DNA of 60,543 nucleotides, taken from contig JASHUM010000041.1 of assembly GCA_030040015.1 (NCBI GenBank), positions 1-60,543 on the forward strand. Reading direction: 5' to 3'. Numbering within the stretch: the first letter of the stretch is position 1; each line of letters opens with the position of its first letter. A model generated the notes under the pieces. That model made no database searches. It saw only the letters and a program-made list of their open reading frames with translations, and had not been told where the DNA came from. This document shows, piece after piece, positions 1-6,187 of this stretch. A program made the translations under genes and the position numbers. Origin of the DNA: Acidimicrobiales bacterium (GTDB taxonomy: Bacteria > Actinomycetota > Acidimicrobiia > Acidimicrobiales > UBA8190).

Positions 1-229
<229 letters not shown>

Positions 230-242
230 TCGTGGACAAAGC

Positions 243-248
243 AGCATA
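243..248 (-). promoter_or_regulatory. Possible -10 box of tRNA-fMet
   Basis: TATGCT on the minus strand lies 13 bp upstream of the mature 5' end. No good -35 is seen at the expected distance (about 266-271), which is where the transposon target duplication sits. Weak call. Confidence 0.35.
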
Positions 249-268
249 TCACCGCCCTCCGAACCCGC

Positions 269-276
269 CACCAGGG
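269..276 (+). repeat. Target site duplication, left copy
   Basis: CACCAGGG directly before the left inverted repeat, identical to 3172-3179. The identity extends to 10 bp (268-277 versus 3171-3180), so the exact duplication could be 8-10 bp. Confidence 0.85.
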
Positions 277-294
277 GGTAGTGGGTCAGTTTGA
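277..294 (+). repeat. Left terminal inverted repeat
   Basis: GGTAGTGGGTCAGTTTGA reading inward; exact reverse complement at 3154-3171. The match extends one base outward (19 bp). Confidence 0.88.
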
Positions 295-306
295 GGCGGA
301 AAGCGT

Positions 307-525
307 CTAGCGCCGGTTGCGTCGCCAGAAGTAAAGGCCACCTGCGGCGGCGGCACCTCCCAGGCACCACAAGCCCACCTTCTTGCCGGGGCTCGCCATC
401 CCGACGCCCAGGAAGGACAGGGCAAGCAGGAACAGGGGCCAGCCCTCCGGCCCATCGGCCGTAGCGACGACGACGGTCCGAGGCGGCTTTCTCGGCGGCC
501 CAACGGGGGCGGTCTGCGCTTCCAC
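307..525 (-). CDS. Small predicted membrane protein, transposon passenger
   Basis: 72 residues with a GTG start. A Pro/Lys/Arg-rich N-terminus is followed by two short hydrophobic stretches (about 29-43 and 51-66) separated by a SPGKKVG turn, and the tail is basic (WRRNRR), so a helical hairpin in the membrane is likely. I recognise no family. A TAGGCT box 7 nt before the GTG supports this start and a leaderless mRNA. It ends 30 bp inside the left end of the transposon and is divergent from the next small membrane gene. A longer overlapping frame on the same strand (249-731) lacks these signals. Confidence 0.6.
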   Translation of the reverse strand: MEAQTAPVGPPRKPPRTVVVATADGPEGWPLFLLALSFLGVGMASPGKKVGLWCLGGAAAAGGLYFWRRNRR

Positions 526-532
526 GGGTTCC

Positions 533-538
533 AGCCTA
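533..538 (-). promoter_or_regulatory. -10 box (TAGGCT), leaderless start of the 307-525 gene
   Basis: TAGGCT on the minus strand, 7 nt before GTG at 525. Confidence 0.6.
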
Positions 539-578
539 CGTCCGCAGGGGCCGCGGTTCTGGGCGCCCCGGAGCCGCC

Positions 579-584
579 TACGAT
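579..584 (+). promoter_or_regulatory. -10 box (TACGAT), leaderless start of the 591-782 gene
   Basis: TACGAT lies 6 nt before ATG 591, the spacing of a leaderless transcript. Confidence 0.6.
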
Positions 585-590
585 CGGTCC

Positions 591-782
591 ATGGCTCAGA
601 AGCAGCCCGACGCCGCGGCCAAGATCATCGGCCACCTCGTCGTGGGAGTCATCGTCGGCTGGATCACCGCTCGGCTCGCCAAGGAGGCGGCACCGGCGGT
701 TGTCCTGGGCTTCGTTGCGATGATTATCCACGCCGAGCTGGACGGCCCGGTATCTCAGGCTCTCGGCGAACTCGGCATCTAG
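591..782 (+). CDS. Small predicted membrane protein, transposon passenger
   Basis: 63 residues. After a charged N-terminus come two hydrophobic segments (about 12-27 and 34-48) joined by a KEA turn, then an acidic tail. I recognise no family and give no function. The start is supported by a leaderless-type -10 six nt upstream. Its TAG stop shares the tetranucleotide CTAG (779-782) with the TAG stop of the convergent transposase, so the two genes overlap tail to tail by 4 bp. Divergent from the other small membrane gene, with 65 bp between starts. Confidence 0.65.
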   Translation: MAQKQPDAAAKIIGHLVVGVIVGWITARLAKEAAPAVVLGFVAMIIHAELDGPVSQALGELGI

Positions 783-1618
783 TCGAGCAACCCAGCGATC
801 TGAAACGGCGACCAGGGGTAGGTCTCGACCCCTGCCCCCATCGCGGGCGTAGTGGGGCGCCCAGCCTTCTTGGACAGAGTCTGGTGGGTCCGGCCGAGGT
901 TGTACCAGGCGAAGTGGAGGCTGACGGCCGCGGCGTGGTTCTCGACCTTCTTGGAGAAAGCGTTGGTTAGCCGGGTGAATCGGCGCATCCCCATCCGCAT
1001 GGTGAGGTTCTGGCGCTCGACGTAGCTGGTGCTGATGTGCTTCGGGTCGGGCTGACCGGTGACAACACGCTTGTCGATCCCGGTGCAGCGGGCCGGTGAG
1101 TACCGGCGGTCGTCGGAGCCGCCCTCGTAGAGCTTGACGAGCTGGGCGAAGTCCACCCGGTCGGCACCGAATAGCGGCTCGATCACCTGGAAGTAGGAAC
1201 CGAGACCGTCAGTGGTGATCTGGACTCGGCCCGGTGCCAGCCGATTGCGCAGGTCGAACAGGAACTCGTAGCAGTCCCGGCTGTTGCGCTCACCCACCAG
1301 CCATGACGGCACCAGCTTGGAGTCAGCGTCGATGGCGGTCCAGGTCCAAACGTCCCCGTAGTCGTCGGGGTGGTCTTCCCGCACATGGGCTTCCTTGGCC
1401 CCGACGAAGGACCAGATCTCGTCGGCCTGAATCCGCTTGGTCGGCAGGTTGTGGAAAACCTCGTCCTGATAGGCCGAGCAGGCTTCCCCGAGGTCGAGCA
1501 GGAGCTTGGTGATCGTGTTCTTAGCCGCCCCGGTCACCCGGACCGTGGACCGGATCGACATGCCCTCCACCAAGCACGAGACCACCTGCCCCCTGCGCTC
1601 CGTGGAAAGCCTGTTCAT
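779..1618 (-). CDS. IS1-family transposase (single-frame type)
   Basis: 279 residues from ATG at 1618. An N-terminal helix-turn-helix (about 10-45) is followed by an IS1-like DDE core: D66 in QADEIWSFVGAK, D137 in TTDGLGSY, and E201 in YVERQNL with the downstream helix ending in FSKKVENH. These match the order and wording of E. coli InsB (DEQWSYVGAK, TDG, IERHNL...FSKSVE). It catalyses movement of the element bounded at 277 and 3171. It is one uninterrupted frame, without the InsA/InsB frameshift. The longer TTG start at 1654 is unlikely because it overlaps the promoter. Confidence 0.92.
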   Translation of the reverse strand: MNRLSTERRGQVVSCLVEGMSIRSTVRVTGAAKNTITKLLLDLGEACSAYQDEVFHNLPTKRIQADEIWSFVGAKEAHVREDHPDDYGDVWTWTAIDADSKLVPSWLVGERNSRDCYEFLFDLRNRLAPGRVQITTDGLGSYFQVIEPLFGADRVDFAQLVKLYEGGSDDRRYSPARCTGIDKRVVTGQPDPKHISTSYVERQNLTMRMGMRRFTRLTNAFSKKVENHAAAVSLHFAWYNLGRTHQTLSKKAGRPTTPAMGAGVETYPWSPFQIAGLLD

Positions 1619-1625
1619 ACTGACC

Positions 1626-1654
1626 ATTATGCTTAAGGGTATGATGGTTGTCAA
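1626..1654 (-). promoter_or_regulatory. Consensus promoter of the transposase, leaderless
   Basis: On the minus strand TTGACA (1649-1654), 17 bp spacer, CATAAT (1626-1631), then 7 nt to ATG 1618. Transcription should begin at or next to the A of the start codon. The -35 overlaps that of the fic promoter. Confidence 0.8.
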
Positions 1655-1676
1655 CCGACACGGTGTCGGATATAAT
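1648..1676 (+). promoter_or_regulatory. Consensus promoter of fic
   Basis: TTGTCA (1648-1653), 17 bp spacer, TATAAT (1671-1676), then 11 nt to ATG 1688, leaving almost no leader. The spacer is largely filled by a perfect 15-bp palindrome. The -35 overlaps the transposase -35 on the other strand. Confidence 0.8.
1655..1669. promoter_or_regulatory. Palindromic putative operator in the fic promoter
   Basis: CCGACAC-G-GTGTCGG, a perfect 15-bp palindrome between the fic -35 and -10. A smaller palindrome, GGTTG-T-CAACC (1646-1656), covers the shared -35 region. A dimer bound here would block fic and probably the transposase. The binding protein is unknown; the C-terminal winged-helix-like part of Fic is one candidate. 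Confidence 0.55.
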
Positions 1677-1687
1677 CATCCCTACAG

Positions 1688-2935
1688 ATGAATAGTAACC
1701 AACTTACAGACATGTTGTTCCACGCACCCCCTCTGGACGAGGTTGAGGCTCAGGTTCTCAGTCAGATCGAGGATCTCAAGACCAAGCTGCGTTGGCAGCT
1801 CAACGAGCCGCGTAGGTGGTTCGGGTCTCTCAGACGGATGCAGTTCGCCCGCGCCGTCCAGGGCTCCAACAGCATCGAGGGATACGAGGCCGCCCTTGAC
1901 GACGCTGCTGCCATCGACCTGGGGGAGGAGCCGCTGGACGCCGACGAAGAAACGCGCCTCGCCCTGAAGGGTTATCGCGACGCGATGACATATGTGTTGC
2001 AGCTAGCTGGAGAGGCGGACTTCACCTACTCCGAGCAACTCCTCAAGAGCCTTCATTTCATGATGACGAGCTACGACCTCAAGAATCGTCCGGGCCTTTG
2101 GCGTGCTGGATCGATTTACGTGAGGAATGACGAAACGGAACAGATCGTATACGAAGGTCCGGACATCGATCTTGTGCCAAAGCTCATGGGCGAACTGGTC
2201 GTCGCTCTGAATCAGTCCGACCAATCGCCGCCCATGATCCGGGCAGGCATGGCCCATCTGAACCTTGTGATGATTCACCCGTTCCGAGATGGAAACGGCC
2301 GAATGGGCCGGTGCCTGCAAACCCTGGTTCTTGCACGCGAAAAGATCCTTTCTCCGGTCTTTTGCAGCATCGAGGAATATCTCGGTCGCAATACTGACGC
2401 GTACTACGAGATCCTTGGCAAGGTTGGTGCGGGTGCTTGGCATCCGGAACGGGATGCGCGTCCGTGGGTGCGCTTCATCCTGGCTGCCCACCTACGACAA
2501 GCCCAAACGCTTCTCCGGCGCGTCAAGGAAAGCGAACAACTCTGGGACACGCTGGAGCGCAGGGTCGCCCAGCTTCGGCTTCCAGAGCGCACAGTGGCGG
2601 GCCTCTGGGATGCAGCGATGGGATACCGCGTTCGCAACGCGACTTACCGAGCCATCTTTGAGGAGTCAGCAGAGGAACCAATCAGCGAGGCTGTCGCGAG
2701 CAGGGATTTGCGCCAACTCGTCGAGGCCGGTCTCCTTGTACCAAGAGGCGAAAAACGAGGGCGCTTCTACCTCCCTAGTGAGGAGCTTTGGAACGTTCGC
2801 CAGGAAATCATCAAGGCCCGAGATCCTCGCGACGACTCCGATCCCTTTGAGGTCGCAGCTAGTCGGTTGACCCCTCGCGCTCCCAGCGCGCCAGCGCAGC
2901 TTTTCGAGCTTGGCGGGTCCGCTGCTGAGGCGTGA
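1688..2935 (+). CDS. Fic-family protein (AMP transferase), class II with N-terminal inhibitory helix
   Basis: 415 residues. The Fic motif HPFRDGNGRMGR (197-208) contains the catalytic His197 and the phosphate-binding DGNGR. Upstream, S60-NSI-E64-G65 fits the inhibitory motif (S/T)xxxE(G/N), so the protein should be autoinhibited in cis. Residues from about 290 on look like the winged-helix C-terminal part found in many Fic proteins (ending before 395). Fic enzymes move AMP, or occasionally other nucleotides or phosphate, onto hydroxyls of target proteins. It is a passenger of the IS1-type transposon; no separate antitoxin gene is visible. The end overlaps the convergent KGG gene by 77 bp. Confidence 0.92.
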   Translation: MNSNQLTDMLFHAPPLDEVEAQVLSQIEDLKTKLRWQLNEPRRWFGSLRRMQFARAVQGSNSIEGYEAALDDAAAIDLGEEPLDADEETRLALKGYRDAMTYVLQLAGEADFTYSEQLLKSLHFMMTSYDLKNRPGLWRAGSIYVRNDETEQIVYEGPDIDLVPKLMGELVVALNQSDQSPPMIRAGMAHLNLVMIHPFRDGNGRMGRCLQTLVLAREKILSPVFCSIEEYLGRNTDAYYEILGKVGAGAWHPERDARPWVRFILAAHLRQAQTLLRRVKESEQLWDTLERRVAQLRLPERTVAGLWDAAMGYRVRNATYRAIFEESAEEPISEAVASRDLRQLVEAGLLVPRGEKRGRFYLPSEELWNVRQEIIKARDPRDDSDPFEVAASRLTPRAPSAPAQLFELGGSAAEA

Positions 2936-3104
2936 GGCGCTCGGCCCTCGCCTTCCCGCCCTTCAGCCCGCCCTTCCGGCCCAGCTCCACAGCGGCCGGG
3001 TCCTTGCCCTCGTAGGGGTCTTCCGGTTCCTCGGAGGTCGCCTGGGCGACAACGGCCGCGGCTCGGCGGTTCACGTCGGCAGGCTTGCTTGACCGCTTGG
3101 GCAT
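2859..3104 (-). CDS. Small basic KGG-motif protein, transposon passenger
   Basis: 81 residues, rich in Lys, Arg and Ala. The centre reads ELGRKGGLKGGKARAERL, a glycine-lysine pattern common to small proteins often labelled histone-H1-like or stress-induced KGG proteins, followed by a basic helix (LTPQQRTRQARKAALARW). Nucleic-acid binding is plausible from charge but not shown. A TACCCT box 7 nt before ATG 3104 implies a leaderless mRNA. The last 77 bp overlap the 3' end of fic in antisense. The start lies 67 bp inside the right end of the transposon. Confidence 0.7.
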   Translation of the reverse strand: MPKRSSKPADVNRRAAAVVAQATSEEPEDPYEGKDPAAVELGRKGGLKGGKARAERLTPQQRTRQARKAALARWEREGSTD

Positions 3105-3111
3105 TACAACC

Positions 3112-3117
3112 AGGGTA
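3112..3117 (-). promoter_or_regulatory. -10 box (TACCCT), leaderless start of KGG gene
   Basis: TACCCT on the minus strand, 7 nt before ATG 3104. Confidence 0.55.
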
Positions 3118-3153
3118 CGCGGCTCGGCGGTCGGTGCCTACCCACCCGGAGAG

Positions 3154-3171
3154 TCAAACTGACCCACTACC
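3154..3171 (-). repeat. Right terminal inverted repeat
   Basis: Reverse complement reads GGTAGTGGGTCAGTTTGA, identical to 277-294. Confidence 0.88.
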
Positions 3172-3179
3172 CACCAGGG
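3172..3179 (+). repeat. Target site duplication, right copy
   Basis: CACCAGGG directly after the right inverted repeat, identical to 269-276. It lies 12 bp past the stop of the UPF0182 gene. Confidence 0.85.
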
Positions 3180-3191
3180 GCCGCAACGGTG

Positions 3192-6173
3192 TCAGCGCCG
3201 CAGGGCCTCGCCGCTCGGAGAGCTGGTGGTGGTCGACGAACTGCTCGCCGAGCCCTGGGACCCAGACCCCGAACCGGCGGCGGCTTGCTGGAGCTCTTGG
3301 ATCAGACCGGCCAGGGTGTTCACGTCGGTCTGGTACTGGCCCAGGTTCCCCTGCTTGAGGTCGTTCTGGATCTGCTGCGCCAGGGCGGCCTCCTGCTGAA
3401 TGAGGCTCTGGATCTGCGACGAGATGGCAGTTGGGCTCGACGGCGTCGAAGTCGAGACCGGCTGGCCACCCAAGGGGATCGTCGCCTGGAACACGGCCTC
3501 CAAGGCCTGTTCCAAGGTGTCTCCCATGGCCACCTGGCTGCCTCCGGTGCCGCCGTATACGGCGATCACCTTCTCGAGCACGGGAAGGGCGTTGCGCGAC
3601 GACTCCACATAGAGCGGCCGGAAGTACAGCATGGACTGCCCCACCGGGACCATGAGCACGTTGCCGAGGACGACGTTGGAGCCGTTCTGGTTGAGGAGGC
3701 TGATCTCCTGGGACACCGTCGGCGTGGCCGAGATGCGGGCGTCGACGAGCGCCGGGCCGTCGAAAGACTGCCCTCGAGGCGTGACGAACAAGGTGAGCTT
3801 CCCGTACTGGCCCGGATCACAGCCGGCTATGAGGAACCCCGACAGCGTCTGGATCTGGTCGCCTTGCGAGACCGGCACCAGCGCTTCCATCAAGTTGAAC
3901 GAGACGGCCTGCTGCCCGGGAACCTGGAGCACCTGGTAGATCGGGGACATCCGCACCACCTGTCCCCCACCGATCACCTGGCCCGCGGCGTTGGTGGTGA
4001 CCGTGGTCTGCAGGGTCTGCGACGGAGAGCCGGCCCCGGGGCTCTGGGAGATGTTCCAAGCATCTGTGGCGTTGTAGAAGGCAGCCGGGTTGGTGATGTG
4101 ATAGTGGCCGAGAGCGGCGGCTTGCACGGTGAAGATGTCCTCCGGGTAGCGCAGATGGGAGCGGAGGTCGGCGGGCATCTTCGACGCCGGTTTGAACATG
4201 CCCGGGAAGGCCTTCTCCCACGTCTTCAGGATGGGGTCCTCGTTGCCCGGGCCGGTCATGTCGTAGAAGGTCATCTGACCGGTGTACGCGTTCACCACGA
4301 TCTTCACGGAGTTGCGCACGTAGTTGAAGGTCTGGTTGAGCCCGCTGTCCGACGGCAGGGCCGAGGTGTCCGCGTTCTCGGCGTAGGGGTAGTTGTCCGT
4401 CGTGGTGTAGGCGTCCTGGATCCAGTAGATCTGGCCGTCGGCCAGCACCGGATAGGGATCGCTGTCGAGGCTCAGGAACGGCGCCGCTTTTGCCGCCGCC
4501 GCTTGGATGTTGGTCTCGAACAGCAGGCGCGAGTGCGGGGTGATCAGGTTCGAGATGAGCAGGTTGATGTCCCCGAAGCGAAGCGCAAAGGCCAGCCGGC
4601 GGCCGAGGGAGTTGAGCTGCACTCCTCCGGTCCCGGTGTAGTGGCTCTCCACGTTGGCACCCGAAGGGAGCTGGTAGTCGATCTCGGGCTGCTTGGTGTT
4701 GGCGATCACGTAGTCGGGCTGGGTCCCGTCGTAGTCGAGGCCGTAGTACACGGAGGGTTGCTCGACCACCGGGAGGCCGGGCTCGGACACGGGCGGCACG
4801 TCCGAGATGGCGAAGACGGGCTGGCCGCTCGCCGATACCTGGTTGGCCGGGGCGGCGATGAAGCCATATCCGTGGGTGTATTCGAGATGGGTGTTGACCC
4901 ATCCCTGAGCGGGGAGCTCCTGGTCGTCGACCTGGCGCACCCCGACGACGACCGGGGTGAGCTGGCCGTCGATGGCGTAGCGGTCGACCGACAACGTCTG
5001 GAACTCGTAGTAGGAGCGGATGTCCTGAAGCTTCTCGTAGGTGGGGGAAGTGAGGTCGGGGTCCCAGAGACGGACGTCCTCCAGCGACGGGTTGAGGTCG
5101 AGCTGGGACGCGGTCAGGTTCTGGGTGGCGGCGAAATTCTCGGTCTGGACGTTCGTCAGGTTCATGGCTTGTCGCGTGGCGGCGATGTTGTCTGCGATGT
5201 AGGGACGCTCGAGCGACGCCTGGGAGGGATTGACCTTGAGCGCCTGGACGATGGCGGGATAGATGGCCCCGAGGACCACCGCCACCAGCGCCCACAACCC
5301 CACCGCAACCGCAGGCAGCGCCCAGCCGCGCCTCCAGATGTTCACGATCAGGATCCCCATGGCCAGCACGGAGATCCAGATGAGGAGGTCGAACGCCGGT
5401 AGCCGGGCGTGGACGTCGGTGTAACCAGCCCCCTGGACGTAGCCGTCCGTGGCCAGGACGAGCTGGTAGCGGGCGAGGACGTAGCCGAACACCTTCACCA
5501 GGGCCATGAGCGCGAGCAGCACCGACAAGTGCGCCTTGACGTACGACGACACCGCCGGGACGCCTTGTTGGAAGCGGATGCCGCCGTTCAGGTAGTGAGC
5601 GACCAGGCTGACCACCGCGATCACCACCAGGGTGACGAAGGTCCAGCTCACCAGGAACGAGAGGAACGGAAGGGCGAAGACGTAGAACCCGACGTTCTTG
5701 TGGAACAGCGGGTCGGCGGCGTCGAAGGGCTGGGCGTTGGTGAAGAGCAGGAAGTTGCTCCACTGCCCCACCGTCCCCGAGGCGGCGATGAGGGCGATCG
5801 CCAGGGACACCAGGCTTCGCACCAGCACGGCGCGCGGCGCCACCCGCTGCTGGTACCGGCGCACCAGTTCGTCCTCGGGCCCGAGCGCCAGCTCGCTCGG
5901 CGCCACCCGGTCCACCACGGCCAGGTTGATCCACAGTGCCAGGAAGAACACGGCGGCGAAACCGAAGAACAGCCCGGTCTTCACCTCGAGGAGACGGCGC
6001 CACTCACCGGCCAGGTGGACCGAACCGAACCAGAGATAGTCGGTGTAGAAGGTGGCGATCGATCGCAGGGACGCGATCACGATGATGACGACGGCGATGG
6101 CTACGAGGATCCACACCCGCCGTCGGCGCCGACCCCGCGCCGTCGGGCGCGGAAGGTCCTGCGGGCTGCGCAC
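3192..6173 (-). CDS. UPF0182 family large membrane protein
   Basis: 993 residues from GTG, the usual size of COG1615/UPF0182 proteins of actinobacteria. A basic N-terminus is followed by about seven transmembrane segments in the first 310 residues (for example near 18-38, 65-85, 115-135, 165-195, 210-230, 255-275, 280-305). A large extracytoplasmic domain follows, ending in a Gln-rich coiled stretch and a Ser/Gly/Thr tail. The function of the family is unknown. A TAGGCT box 8 nt before the GTG begins with the TAG stop of the upstream DivIVA gene. The transposon inserted just past its 3' end. Confidence 0.92.
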   Translation of the reverse strand: MRSPQDLPRPTARGRRRRRVWILVAIAVVIIVIASLRSIATFYTDYLWFGSVHLAGEWRRLLEVKTGLFFGFAAVFFLALWINLAVVDRVAPSELALGPEDELVRRYQQRVAPRAVLVRSLVSLAIALIAASGTVGQWSNFLLFTNAQPFDAADPLFHKNVGFYVFALPFLSFLVSWTFVTLVVIAVVSLVAHYLNGGIRFQQGVPAVSSYVKAHLSVLLALMALVKVFGYVLARYQLVLATDGYVQGAGYTDVHARLPAFDLLIWISVLAMGILIVNIWRRGWALPAVAVGLWALVAVVLGAIYPAIVQALKVNPSQASLERPYIADNIAATRQAMNLTNVQTENFAATQNLTASQLDLNPSLEDVRLWDPDLTSPTYEKLQDIRSYYEFQTLSVDRYAIDGQLTPVVVGVRQVDDQELPAQGWVNTHLEYTHGYGFIAAPANQVSASGQPVFAISDVPPVSEPGLPVVEQPSVYYGLDYDGTQPDYVIANTKQPEIDYQLPSGANVESHYTGTGGVQLNSLGRRLAFALRFGDINLLISNLITPHSRLLFETNIQAAAAKAAPFLSLDSDPYPVLADGQIYWIQDAYTTTDNYPYAENADTSALPSDSGLNQTFNYVRNSVKIVVNAYTGQMTFYDMTGPGNEDPILKTWEKAFPGMFKPASKMPADLRSHLRYPEDIFTVQAAALGHYHITNPAAFYNATDAWNISQSPGAGSPSQTLQTTVTTNAAGQVIGGGQVVRMSPIYQVLQVPGQQAVSFNLMEALVPVSQGDQIQTLSGFLIAGCDPGQYGKLTLFVTPRGQSFDGPALVDARISATPTVSQEISLLNQNGSNVVLGNVLMVPVGQSMLYFRPLYVESSRNALPVLEKVIAVYGGTGGSQVAMGDTLEQALEAVFQATIPLGGQPVSTSTPSSPTAISSQIQSLIQQEAALAQQIQNDLKQGNLGQYQTDVNTLAGLIQELQQAAAGSGSGSQGSASSSSTTTSSPSGEALRR

Positions 6174-6181
6174 GAGGCGTG

Positions 6182-6187
6182 AGCCTA
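6182..6187 (-). promoter_or_regulatory. -10 box (TAGGCT) of the UPF0182 gene, embedding the upstream stop codon
   Basis: TAGGCT on the minus strand, 8 nt before GTG 6173. Its TAG (6185-6187) is the stop codon of the DivIVA-domain gene. Confidence 0.55.

Larger units (their letters stand above)
277..3171. mobile_element. IS1-family compound transposon with fic and three other passenger genes
   Basis: A 2895-bp element bounded by perfect 18-bp inverted repeats (GGTAGTGGGTCAGTTTGA, 277-294 and complement of 3154-3171) and flanked by an 8-bp direct repeat CACCAGGG (269-276 and 3172-3179). IS1-family elements have ends starting GGT and make 8-9 bp duplications, matching the IS1-type transposase inside. 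Unlike a simple 0.8-1.2 kb IS1 it carries extra genes: two small membrane proteins, a Fic protein and a KGG-motif protein. It sits between tRNA-fMet and the UPF0182 gene. Intact ends and duplication suggest a fairly recent insertion. Confidence 0.88.

Noticed and set aside
249-731. 160-codon minus-strand frame covering both small membrane genes
   Set aside because: It extends past the transposon end at 277, lacks a promoter and looks like low-complexity shadow; the two smaller genes have precise leaderless boxes and membrane segments.
3189-5402. 737-codon open frame on the plus strand opposite the UPF0182 gene
   Set aside because: Composition (Arg/Gly/Asp/Val/His-rich) and lack of any motif mark it as a high-GC shadow of a well-recognised gene.
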